A stretch of 50,854 nt of DNA, from NCBI GenBank assembly GCA_005889075.1, contig VBDQ01000023.1, forward strand, positions 1-50,854, given 5' to 3'. Below the pieces are notes generated by a model that had not been told where the DNA came from, ran no database searches, and saw nothing but the letters and a program-made list of their open reading frames with translations. The first letter of the stretch is position 1; each line of letters opens with the position of its first letter. Shown here piece by piece: positions 16,078 to 23,910 of this stretch. Origin of the DNA: Chloroflexota bacterium. GTDB lineage: Bacteria; Chloroflexota; Limnocylindria; P2-11E. A program made the position numbers and the translations under genes.

Positions 16078-18371
16078 CAGCGGCCCGCGGCGGCGCGCGT
16101 GAGGAGCACGCTCTCGCTGCCGGCACGCACCCGGATCGGCAGGGTGAAGTGGAACGTGCTCCCCTTGCCGGTCTCGCTGTCCACCCAGATGCGGCCGCCG
16201 TGCAGCGTCACGAGCCGCTTCGAGATCGCGAGCCCGAGCCCGGTGCCGCCGTAGCGGCGTGTCGTCGAGCTGTCGGCCTGGCGGAATTCGTCGAACACGT
16301 AGGCCTGCGCTTCGGGACTGATCCCGACACCGGTGTCCGCCACCGACATCGTCACCCAGCCCTCGGCCGCGCTCGCCGAGACCGTCACAGAGCCGCGCTC
16401 CGTGAACTTCACCGCGTTCGCGAGCATGTTCGCGAGGATCTGGCGCACCCGCGCGCGGTCTGCCCACACGTTCGGAAGGCCCGCCGGAAGCAAGGTCCGT
16501 ACGGCGAGGCCCTTCTCGTCGGCGTGCGGCCGCACGAGCTCGAGCGCCTCGTCGGTGACGTCGACCATGTTCACCTCTTCGACGTTGAGCTCCATCTTTC
16601 CGGCCTCGATCTTCGCCAGATCGAGGAGGCCATTGATGAGACCGAGGAGGTTGTCCGCGGCCTGAGCCACACGGAAGAGATCGGTCTGCTGCTGCGGCGT
16701 CATCTCGCCGTCGAGGCCGTCCAGCATGAGCTTCGTGTAGCCGATGATCGCGTTCATCGGTGTCCGGAGCTCGTGGCTGACCGACGCGAGGAACTCGCTC
16801 TTTAGCCGGTTGGCGCGCTCGAGCTGCAGGTTGTTGACCCGGAGCTCGGAGACGAGGTCCGCGTTCTCGTTCGCGACGGAGACCAGACGCGCGATCGTTC
16901 GCAGCGCGCGCGCCTGCGTGTCAGTGACTTCGCGCTGCTGCCGAAAGTAGGCCGAGAGGAGGCCGATGGTGCGTCCCCGCGCGGAGAGCGGAACGTGCGC
17001 GACGAACTTCAGGTCGCCGGCCTGCACGCTCGAGAGCCGGATGCGATCGGCGTCGGCCTCCGAGCGGACGAGGACGCGCATCGCGAGCGTGACCGCGGTC
17101 TCGGCGTCGAGCCCCACGGTCGCGGGTGCAGAGAGACGCCCACCTGATCCTGGAGGCGCGCCGGGCGGGTCCTCCCGGATGACGATCGCGCCACCCTCGG
17201 CGCCGAGAAGCGAGACCATGCGGTCCAGCGATCGAGCGAAGATGCGCTCCGCATCGGTCACGCCGACGACCGCGTCCGCGACCTCGTTCACCGCGCGGAC
17301 CTCGTCGAGGTACTCGCGCTGGGCTCGTTCGCGTTCGTAGAGCGACTGGGCCATCGTGTCGAAGGCTCGCTCGAGCGTGCCGATCTCGTGCGGGGACGCT
17401 TGCGGTACGCGCGCCGCGAGGTCGCCCGCTTCGATGCGCTGCGCGGCGGAGGCCAGGCTCGCGAGCGGCTCGGTGATGCTTCGTGCCGTGCGGTAGGCGA
17501 GGAGGGTGACCACCGCGACGAGGCCAAGCCCGAGCACGATGAGGATCCCGACGAGGGTGCGCTGCGCCTGCTCGACACCGGCGGTCGGCACGAGAACGGC
17601 GAGCAGGCCCGGGTTCTGGCGCTGCGAGCGAATAACCCGGAAGATGCCGTAGTAGTTGGTGTTGTGGGCGCTGACGTTCTCGATGAGGACGTCGCCGGGC
17701 TGCGCGTCGACCTCGGTGACGCTCGGGAACATCGTGTTGCTGCCGAAGTCGACGGTCGACGCGCGGACCTGTCCGTTCCAGATGAGCGCAAGGTCGGCGT
17801 TCGATCGGGTCTTGATGTCGGTGAGGAACTTCGACCCGAGGATCGCGCCGGCTTCCATCATTCCGATTGGCTCTTGCTCCGCGTCGCGGATCACGTAGAT
17901 CGCGCGGACGAACAAGCCCTGCGGCTCGTCGAAGAGGACCCAGGATTGCTGCACCTGCGCTTGGGCCAAGGTCACGAGCTCGGGCTGGAACGTGTCGCTC
18001 GTCTTCTCCTGTGCAGTCGCGATGATGCGTCCGTCGTTATCAGCAACGCTCATGTCGTCGACGCCGATCTCGGACTTGAGCGGCAAGAGGAAGTTCGTGA
18101 GGGCGTCGGCGTCGCGCGCCGCGGTGAGCTGTCGGGTCGTGGGAAGGCTGGCGACGGTCTGGGCGGCCCGGCCCGCCAGGTCCGACTGGTCGTTGATCTC
18201 GTTCAGCGCGACGTCGGCAAGGATCGCGGACTCATCGGCGAACTGGCCAAGGATGAGCTGGTTCGATTCGTAGATCGCGACGGCGACCACGACGACGAGG
18301 GCAAGCACGCTCACCAGCACGTTCCGGCTGACGAGCGCGCGGAGCAGGCTAGGCGCCAGCAGCGTCTGCAT
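16077..18371 (-). CDS. Membrane sensor histidine kinase (Cache-HAMP-GAF-HisKA-HATPase)
   Basis: A 764-residue sensor kinase. Helix 1 is at 17-34, a long extracytoplasmic region of dCache type spans about 40-268, helix 2 is at 272-293, followed by HAMP (294-347), a GAF-like domain (about 365-505), HisKA with H533 (SVSHELRTPMN) and an HATPase domain (N box NMLANAVKFTE, DTGVGIS, GGTGLGLAISK). It sits between the PstS-like lipoprotein (54 bases upstream) and the REC-REC-kinase (one-base overlap). The lipoprotein is well placed to present a ligand to its external domain, by analogy with binding-protein-assisted sensors. Confidence 0.92.
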   Translation of the reverse strand: MQTLLAPSLLRALVSRNVLVSVLALVVVVAVAIYESNQLILGQFADESAILADVALNEINDQSDLAGRAAQTVASLPTTRQLTAARDADALTNFLLPLKSEIGVDDMSVADNDGRIIATAQEKTSDTFQPELVTLAQAQVQQSWVLFDEPQGLFVRAIYVIRDAEQEPIGMMEAGAILGSKFLTDIKTRSNADLALIWNGQVRASTVDFGSNTMFPSVTEVDAQPGDVLIENVSAHNTNYYGIFRVIRSQRQNPGLLAVLVPTAGVEQAQRTLVGILIVLGLGLVAVVTLLAYRTARSITEPLASLASAAQRIEAGDLAARVPQASPHEIGTLERAFDTMAQSLYERERAQREYLDEVRAVNEVADAVVGVTDAERIFARSLDRMVSLLGAEGGAIVIREDPPGAPPGSGGRLSAPATVGLDAETAVTLAMRVLVRSEADADRIRLSSVQAGDLKFVAHVPLSARGRTIGLLSAYFRQQREVTDTQARALRTIARLVSVANENADLVSELRVNNLQLERANRLKSEFLASVSHELRTPMNAIIGYTKLMLDGLDGEMTPQQQTDLFRVAQAADNLLGLINGLLDLAKIEAGKMELNVEEVNMVDVTDEALELVRPHADEKGLAVRTLLPAGLPNVWADRARVRQILANMLANAVKFTERGSVTVSASAAEGWVTMSVADTGVGISPEAQAYVFDEFRQADSSTTRRYGGTGLGLAISKRLVTLHGGRIWVDSETGKGSTFHFTLPIRVRAGSESVLLTRAAAGR

Positions 18372-18425
18372 CGACCCTACCCTCGCTCCTCCTCGACGAT
18401 TCTCCGGGGTGACGCCCGGCCCTCG

Positions 18426-19256
18426 CTAGAGACCCGCCAGGATCTTCTGCCCGTCCGGTCCCTTCACGAAACTGATGAAGGCTTGGATGGTCGGCTTCAC
18501 TTTCGCCGGATCCGTGGTGTAGACGAGGTATAGCGGACGGCGGACCTGGTACTTGCCGGAGTTGAGGTTGTCGCGGGTCGCAGAAACGCCATCGATCGTC
18601 GCGAAGGCGATCGTCGGATCGGCGAACGTGACCGCGCTCATCGTGACCATCCCGATCGACTCTTTGAACGAGTTGATCGCCTTTACCGTCTGGTCGATGT
18701 TCGTGACCTCGACCGCGTTCGGCGCGTAGGTCGGCTTCTTGCCGTCGAAGAAGTACGACTCGAACGCGCTGCGCGTCGATGCGCCCGCCTCACGGATGAG
18801 GATGCGGATCTTGCCGGGCGTCCCTCCGACATCCTTCCAGTCGGTGATCGCGCCCGTGAAGATCTTCGCGACTTGATCCTTGGTCAGCGCCTTGACCGGA
18901 TTCGACGCAGCCACGGCGACCGCCGTGCCGCTCGCGCCGATCGAGAGCGCCTCGACCTTGCCTTTCTCTGGGTCCTTGAGCTCGCGGCTGATGTAGCCAA
19001 GATCGGTCTCGCCCGAGACCACCAGATTCACGCCGGCATCGGAGCCGATGTCGGCGAGGCCCTGCCAGGTGATGTTCGGATGAAGCTTGCCGAATGCGTC
19101 GGTGAGCGCCTTGACGTTTTCGAGCGCGCCGCCGCCTCCGTTCACGATGTACTGCCCGGCCAGCGCGTCAGGTGTGGACTGCGCGGGGATCGCGCCTCCG
19201 CAGGCAGCCAGCGACGCCGCCAAGATACCGAGCAACGTTGTCCGCAAAGAACGCAC
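18426..19256 (-). CDS. PstS-like phosphate-type substrate-binding lipoprotein
   Basis: A short family member (about 276 residues) of the PstS/PBP-like superfamily. The lipobox LAAC gives a lipid-anchored mature protein. Family features are GGGGALENVKALTDAF at the start of the mature part, IGASGTAVAVAASNPVKALTKDQVAKIFTGAITDWKDVGG, and REAGASTRSAFESYF, which fits the phosphate-binding S-G-T/R-x-x-F pattern. I prefer the GTG at 19256 because CCTCCT on the plus strand at 19263-19268 gives an AGGAGG six bases before it; an ATG at 19271 is the alternative. No PstC, PstA or PstB gene is near; it heads the signalling cluster instead, implying a sensing role. Confidence 0.85.
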   Translation of the reverse strand: MRSLRTTLLGILAASLAACGGAIPAQSTPDALAGQYIVNGGGGALENVKALTDAFGKLHPNITWQGLADIGSDAGVNLVVSGETDLGYISRELKDPEKGKVEALSIGASGTAVAVAASNPVKALTKDQVAKIFTGAITDWKDVGGTPGKIRILIREAGASTRSAFESYFFDGKKPTYAPNAVEVTNIDQTVKAINSFKESIGMVTMSAVTFADPTIAFATIDGVSATRDNLNSGKYQVRRPLYLVYTTDPAKVKPTIQAFISFVKGPDGQKILAGL

Positions 19257-19313
19257 CCCGGCCCTCCTCATGGGTCGAATCGCGACATTAGTCTCTGACC
19301 TCTGTATAGGAAG

Positions 19314-19358
19314 GTCTATCCCTCTGGAGGCGGATTCCCGTTACACCTTGGGATAGAC
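19314..19358. promoter_or_regulatory. 9-bp inverted repeat in divergent promoter region
   Basis: GTCTATCCC (19314-19322) and GGGATAGAC (19350-19358) are perfect inverted arms, 36 bases centre to centre, inside the 160-base gap between the PstS-like gene (minus) and a histidine kinase gene (plus). The size fits two half-sites or a looped operator for a dimeric regulator controlling both sides. Which protein binds is unknown; the NarL-type regulator at 10216-10929 is a candidate. Confidence 0.45.
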
Positions 19359-19433
19359 GAGTCCTAATCCAAATTCGGTAGCCGAGACCAAAAGTGGACC
19401 AAAAGCGTCCGGGTTGGAGCGATACTGCGCCGG

Positions 19434-20519
19434 ATGAGCCAGCCGGAGACCGCCCTGCGGACGCCTAGCGTCCCTCGGGGCCGCGTCGCCGACGTCGACG
19501 TGAAGGGCCGACAAACGCTTTTCATGACCCTTCTGGTCGTTTTCAGCGTCGCCGTCATCTGGCTGGTGGACATCTCGAGTGGGCCCGAATACGGATTCGC
19601 GATCTTCTACCTGATCCCGATCGGCATCGCGAGCTGGTGGCTGGGACGTCGTCCCGCGATCGCGACCGCGATCCTCTCCGGGGCCGCCTGGATCTCCGCC
19701 GACATCATTTCGCGCACGGCGACATCGGTCCCGGCGAGCATCTGGAACGGCATCACGCGCACCGTGATCTTCCTCGTGCTCGCGGTCCTCCTCGATCAGG
19801 TCCGCAGGGAGCGCAACGCCCTCCAGAGCGTCGATGCGCATCGCGAGGAATCTCTCGCCCTCGTCGCGCACACGCTCCGGCGGTCCGCGACCGAGATCGA
19901 CGCTGCGATCGCCGACGCCTCTCGGGCACCCGCTCTCAGCGCGGCCGAGCGCGATGCGATCCTGGAGCTGCGCCGACAGAGCCGCAACTTCAATCGCTTC
20001 GCCGAGGACGTTCTCGAGGTCGGCCAGCTCGAGACCGGACACTTCCGCCTGAACAAAGGACGGTTCGACCTCAGCGAATTCGTCGCGACGCTCGTGAAGG
20101 AGACGGACAGGGAACGCCTCCAGCTCGTCGCTGAGGCCGACGCGGTCTGGGTCGATGCGGACCCTGAGCGCCTGCGCACCGCGATCGAGCATCTTCTCAA
20201 CAACGCACTTCGCTTCTCACCGGCCGGCTCGACCGTCCACGTGAGCGTGGACGTTCGCGACGGGCGGGCGCGCGTGGTGGTGAAGGATCAGGGCGTCGGC
20301 CTCGCGCGTTCGCATCTCCCGACGATCTTCAAGAAATACGGACGCATCGAAACGCCCGAGACGCGCGACCGCATCGGTGTCGGTCTGGGTCTGTACGTCG
20401 TCCGCCTGATCGCGGAGGCGCACGGCGGGAGCGTGTCGGCCGCCAGCGTCGGCCTAGGCCTGGGGTCCACGTTCACGCTCCAGCTGCCGGTCGCCCAAGC
20501 ACCCGGCTCCAGCCAATAA
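19434..20519 (+). CDS. Membrane sensor histidine kinase, short form
   Basis: A 361-residue kinase with about four membrane helices in the first 120 residues (TLFMTLLVVFSVAVIWLV, FAIFYLIPIGIASWWLG, AIATAILSGAAWISADI, TVIFLVLAVLL), almost no external domain, a divergent HisKA region with H146 (LVAHTLRRS), and an HATPase domain (HLLNNALRFSP, KDQGVGL, GVGLGLYVV). The topology suggests sensing within or near the membrane. It is divergent from the PstS-like gene and shares the inverted repeat at 19314-19358. No receiver follows on this strand, so it may feed the receivers of the minus-strand cluster. Confidence 0.88.
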   Translation: MSQPETALRTPSVPRGRVADVDVKGRQTLFMTLLVVFSVAVIWLVDISSGPEYGFAIFYLIPIGIASWWLGRRPAIATAILSGAAWISADIISRTATSVPASIWNGITRTVIFLVLAVLLDQVRRERNALQSVDAHREESLALVAHTLRRSATEIDAAIADASRAPALSAAERDAILELRRQSRNFNRFAEDVLEVGQLETGHFRLNKGRFDLSEFVATLVKETDRERLQLVAEADAVWVDADPERLRTAIEHLLNNALRFSPAGSTVHVSVDVRDGRARVVVKDQGVGLARSHLPTIFKKYGRIETPETRDRIGVGLGLYVVRLIAEAHGGSVSAASVGLGLGSTFTLQLPVAQAPGSSQ

Positions 20520-20540
20520 ATAAGGGGAAATAAATAAGGG
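20515..20540 (+). repeat. Two tandem copies of AATAAATAAGGG
   Basis: The 12-base unit occurs at 20515-20526 and again at 20529-20540. The first copy contains the TAA stop of the kinase gene. The AT-rich composition is unlike the surrounding sequence. Its function is unknown; it abuts the structured element that follows. Confidence 0.6.
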
Positions 20541-20599
20541 AGAGGACCTGCGCGCGGTCTGATGCCCTTCATCCCGGACCGCGCCTCGGCCGCTCTCCC
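20538..20599. terminator. Two-part stem structure after the kinase gene
   Basis: An outer stem GGGAGAG (20538-20544) with CTCTCCC (20593-20599) encloses an inner perfect 8-bp stem GCGCGGTC (20552-20559) with GACCGCGC (20577-20584) and a 17-base loop. It lies 18 bases after the kinase stop and between convergent genes, so a bidirectional terminator is the simplest reading; a small structured RNA is possible. Confidence 0.45.
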
Positions 20600-20681
20600 T
20601 GGCCCGATGCGCGGCGAGTGTTGATCCCGCGCGGGCGCGCGTAAATCGGCCCGCTGGTGGAATTTCCCTAGCGCAGATGCA

Positions 20682-20918
20682 TTAGGCGCGCGCTCGGACG
20701 GCGTTCGGGACTGGTGTCTGAGCGGCCTCGATCGCCTCCAGCAGGCGGCGCGACGCGTCGCTGACGTCGTCGACGGCCCTGTCAAAAGCCTCGGTGTTGC
20801 GGCGGGAAGGGCTTCTGTAGCCGCTCACCTTTCTCACGAACTGAAGCGCGGCGGCGCGGATCTCCTCGTCGGTCGCGGGAGCGTCGGAGCGGCGGAGGGT
20901 CTTGATGCTTCGGCACAT
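20682..20918 (-). CDS. DUF2277 family protein
   Basis: A 78-residue protein beginning MCRSIKTLRRSDAPAT, with EEIRAAALQFVRKVSGYRSPS and a C-terminal helix AFDRAVDDVSDASRRLLEAI. These are the hallmarks of DUF2277, a small bacterial family of unknown function whose members nearly always start Met-Cys-Arg and contain an invariant QFVRKxSG segment. The start is the ATG at 20918; the open frame continues upstream but loses family character. It stands alone on the minus strand, divergent from the membrane protein at 20976. Confidence 0.85.
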   Translation of the reverse strand: MCRSIKTLRRSDAPATDEEIRAAALQFVRKVSGYRSPSRRNTEAFDRAVDDVSDASRRLLEAIEAAQTPVPNAVRARA

Positions 20919-20975
20919 GAGGAAAAGGCTAACGGCTTCTCGGCAAATCTGGGCATCGCGGTTGACTTCGCCGGG

Positions 20976-22010
20976 ATGCCGTCGGATGTTCGGCAGGTGA
21001 GCCCGAACGTGGTTCTGCCGTTCTGCTCCTCGGTAGTGAGCTTCGCCTTCGCATTCGCTGTCCTCGCCCAGTGGTCCCGCCGCCGGCAGGCTTTCCAGCT
21101 TGTGTGGGCCGTCGGTCTGCTCTGGTACGGAATCAGCGCGGGGACGGAGTTCGTGGGGTCCGCCTTCGGCTGGACCGAGCCGCTGTACCGCGCCTGGTAC
21201 CTGATCGGGGCGTTCTTCGTGGCCGCGTACCTGGGCGCCGGCACCATCGTGCTCCTGGCACGCACGCGTTTCGGCTATTTCGTCGCACTGAGCTTCCTCT
21301 TCGGCGCGCTGTACGCCTTCGCGATCCGCGGTCGCTATCCCAACGACACGCTCTCGTTTGCGATCGTCCTCGCGGTCTGCGTCGCGACCGCCATTGCGCT
21401 CGCCATCGCGACGGCCCGCGCGCGCCAGGCCGTCACGCCGATCGTGATCGGCGTGCTCGTTGCGGGCTCGGCGATCGCGACGGTCGCGGTCCTCGGCGCG
21501 ACCCTGTCCGCGGCATACGCCGTCGACCCCGTGACCGGCGTGCCCGTCGGTGAGGCGATCCCCGGAAACGTGAGGATCCTCGCGGGTCCGTTCAACATCA
21601 TCGGCGCATTCGCGCTGGTGGTCGGTGCACTCTTCAGTGCCTACGTCTTCATGCCCAAGAAGCGGGTTCTTGGACGCCGCGCCTTGCCACCCGGCGTCGC
21701 GCAGATCTATGGGGCGCTCGCTGTCGTCGTGAACTTCTTCGCGTCGCTGCCGCGTGCGGCGGTGGCCCTGGTGCGCGGCGACCTCCACTCGCGGGTGCCG
21801 GCAACGCTCCTGATCGCGATCGGGGGATTCATCCCCGGCGTCACGAGCGGTCTCAATCGGTTCGGGATCACGTGGGCGTTCTTCCTCGGCGAGCTGCTCG
21901 GCGTCCTATTCATCTTCGCCGGCTTCCTCGTGAGCACAGAGATGTTCGGCTCGCGCGTTCGGCTGGGGCCGCTCGTCGTGCGACGCAAAGAGGAAGCGCC
22001 CGCGACCTAA
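20976..22010 (+). CDS. Polytopic membrane protein of unknown function
   Basis: A 344-residue protein with about nine hydrophobic helices spread along its length, e.g. VVSFAFAFAVLAQWS, LIGAFFVAAYLGAGTIVLLA, SFAIVLAVCVATAIALAI, VIGVLVAGSAIATVAVLGA, and ITWAFFLGELLGVLFIFAGF near the end. The W-A-V-G-L-L-W-Y-G motif in helix 2 and short polar loops recall uncharacterised sensor-like or transporter-like membrane proteins. I do not recognise a named family. It is followed after nine bases by the cyclodeaminase-family gene and may be cotranscribed with it, but no functional link is visible. Confidence 0.6.
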   Translation: MPSDVRQVSPNVVLPFCSSVVSFAFAFAVLAQWSRRRQAFQLVWAVGLLWYGISAGTEFVGSAFGWTEPLYRAWYLIGAFFVAAYLGAGTIVLLARTRFGYFVALSFLFGALYAFAIRGRYPNDTLSFAIVLAVCVATAIALAIATARARQAVTPIVIGVLVAGSAIATVAVLGATLSAAYAVDPVTGVPVGEAIPGNVRILAGPFNIIGAFALVVGALFSAYVFMPKKRVLGRRALPPGVAQIYGALAVVVNFFASLPRAAVALVRGDLHSRVPATLLIAIGGFIPGVTSGLNRFGITWAFFLGELLGVLFIFAGFLVSTEMFGSRVRLGPLVVRRKEEAPAT

Positions 22011-22019
22011 CATCCCGGC

Positions 22020-23003
22020 GTGCTCGTTCTCGCCCGATCCGACGTCGAGCGACTCATCGATCCAGACCTGCTGCGCGAGGCGATCGCCGGTGCGATGGCG
22101 GATCTGTCCGCCGGCCGCGTCTCGATGCCCCCGCGGATCGCTGCGCTCGTACCTGAGCGCGACGGACTCCTCGCGGCGATGCCCGCGTACCTTCCTTCAG
22201 CGGGCGCCCTCACGACGAAGCTCGTGTCGCTCTTCCCGCGGAACCGCGATCGTCCGACACATCAGGCCGTGATCGTCGTGTTCGATGCGGAGCACGGGAC
22301 GCCCGTCGCGCTCATGGACGGCGAGGCGATCACCGCAGCTCGGACCGCCGCCGCCTCTGCTCTGGCGACGGACCTACTGGCGCGCCAGGATGCCGAGGTC
22401 CTGGCGATCGTGGGGACGGGCGTCCAGGCGGCGGCGCACCTTCGGGCCGTACCGCGCGTGCGCTCGTTTCGCGAGGTCCGCGTGGCGGGACGCGATCGGG
22501 CGAAGGCACAAAGACTCGTGGATGAAGCGCGTGGCTGGCCCGATTCGATCGGCGCTCGCGCCGTCGCGACCTACGAGGAGGCCATCCGCGGCGCGGATGT
22601 CATCTCCGCGGCGACGCACTCACCCGAGCCGGTCGTTCGCCGCGAGTGGCTCGCCTCCGGTGCGCACGTGACCTCGGTCGGCTACAACACCGCGGGTCGC
22701 GAGGTCGATGGCGCGACGTTCCGCGATGCCCTGCTCGTCGTCGAATCGCGCGCCGCGGCGCTGGCGCCGCCACCCGCGGGATCGAACGACATTGCGCTCG
22801 CGATCAAGGAGGGCGCTATCGGGCCGGATCACGTCCACGCCGAGCTCGGCGAGATCGTGAACGGCTCGCGACCAGGTCGCACTGACGCGCGACAGCTCAC
22901 CGTTTACAAGTCGGTGGGCGTCGCGGTGCAGGACGCGGCGGCGGCTGCGCTCGTTCTGGGGGCCGCGCGACGGCTAGGCGCGGGGCGCGACGTAGCGATT
23001 TAG
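22020..23003 (+). CDS. Ornithine cyclodeaminase / mu-crystallin family reductase, probable pyrroline-2-carboxylate reductase
   Basis: A 327-residue NAD(P)-dependent enzyme of the ornithine cyclodeaminase/mu-crystallin family. K67 (TTKLVSLFP) and R108 (TAARTAAASALA) are the substrate-contacting positions, and VGTGVQAAAHL (131-141) is the dinucleotide-binding loop. Family members include ornithine cyclodeaminase, alanine dehydrogenase and ketimine reductases. Because a trans-3-hydroxy-L-proline dehydratase lies about 900 bases downstream, reduction of delta-1-pyrroline-2-carboxylate to L-proline is the most attractive role. The start is GTG 22020. That assignment is from context; the family alone does not decide it. 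Confidence 0.8.
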   Translation: MLVLARSDVERLIDPDLLREAIAGAMADLSAGRVSMPPRIAALVPERDGLLAAMPAYLPSAGALTTKLVSLFPRNRDRPTHQAVIVVFDAEHGTPVALMDGEAITAARTAAASALATDLLARQDAEVLAIVGTGVQAAAHLRAVPRVRSFREVRVAGRDRAKAQRLVDEARGWPDSIGARAVATYEEAIRGADVISAATHSPEPVVRREWLASGAHVTSVGYNTAGREVDGATFRDALLVVESRAAALAPPPAGSNDIALAIKEGAIGPDHVHAELGEIVNGSRPGRTDARQLTVYKSVGVAVQDAAAAALVLGAARRLGAGRDVAI

Positions 23004-23010
23004 CGGAGGT

Positions 23011-23862
23011 CTAGGAGACGGCGACGTTGGGCGACCGGCGACCGAGGCGGCACGCCGTGTCGGCGACGGTCGCGACGAGCCACTCGTCCCCCACCTTCGC
23101 CTCGAAGCGATACGGCATCGGCTTGCCCGTGTCGAGCGCGGCGACGAAGTCGTCGGAAACGCTCAGCACGACCCAGGCGACACCCGGCGTCTCGCCCTCT
23201 GGTACGCGCGCGTGGCCCTTCTGGCCCGGTGCGAGCGGGATGCACTTGCGCGTCTCGATGACGTTGTCGTCGCGGTCGACGAGTCGGACCGCGGACGGCG
23301 TGAGCTCCGCCGTGCCGCCCTCGAGCTGCATCCAATGGAGGCCGCCGTCGTCGTGGATACAGAAGCGGAAGGGGACCTTGGGGAGAAGGTGCGGCGCGGG
23401 CAAGGTCGGTGTCGATGCAGCGATGCCCGGAACAAGGGCGCGGACCGCCGTGGCGATCTTCTCTGCGGCCTCGTGGAGCGCGGCGTGCCCGCCGAGCATT
23501 CTCGCGCCGTACTGGAGCTCGTTCGTCGCACGGCCAACGTCGCCAAGGGGAAGCACGAAGTCGATGTACCGCGCGTATTCGTTGGCTGCACCGTCGACGT
23601 CGCCGGCGTTCGCGAGCATCGCGGCAAGGCGGCGGTGCGCACCGAGGTCGATCGGATCGATCGCCACGGCGGACCAGAGGAGCGCAAGCGCCGCGACACG
23701 GTTGCCCGCCTCGAGGAGCATCACCGCGCCGTCCTTTAAGGCCTCCACATCGGAGTGCGATCGGTCGTCGATCGGTTCGGGCAGGTCGACCCCGGCTTCG
23801 GGTTCAGAAGCGTCTGGGGGCGAAACCTCGGCGAGCGCGCGGAGACGCAGATCGTCGCTCAT
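23011..23862 (-). CDS. TPR-like helical repeat protein of unknown function
   Basis: A 283-residue protein without signal peptide. Residues 40-150 contain tetratricopeptide-like helix pairs (GAVMLLEAGNRVAALALLWSAVAIDP, GAHRRLAAMLANAGDVDGAANEYARYID). The C-terminal half (about 165-283) is beta-rich, with WMQLEGGTAELTPSAVRLVD and YRFEAKVGDEWLVATVADT. An acidic N-terminal segment precedes the repeats. It resembles regulatory or scaffold proteins but no family is named. It lies between, and opposite to, the two proline-pathway genes, which argues against membership in that pathway. Confidence 0.6.
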   Translation of the reverse strand: MSDDLRLRALAEVSPPDASEPEAGVDLPEPIDDRSHSDVEALKDGAVMLLEAGNRVAALALLWSAVAIDPIDLGAHRRLAAMLANAGDVDGAANEYARYIDFVLPLGDVGRATNELQYGARMLGGHAALHEAAEKIATAVRALVPGIAASTPTLPAPHLLPKVPFRFCIHDDGGLHWMQLEGGTAELTPSAVRLVDRDDNVIETRKCIPLAPGQKGHARVPEGETPGVAWVVLSVSDDFVAALDTGKPMPYRFEAKVGDEWLVATVADTACRLGRRSPNVAVS

Positions 23863-23910
23863 CCCGAGAATTGTTCCGCCACGGTCAATTCGCCAGGTTC
23901 ACTACGCCAA

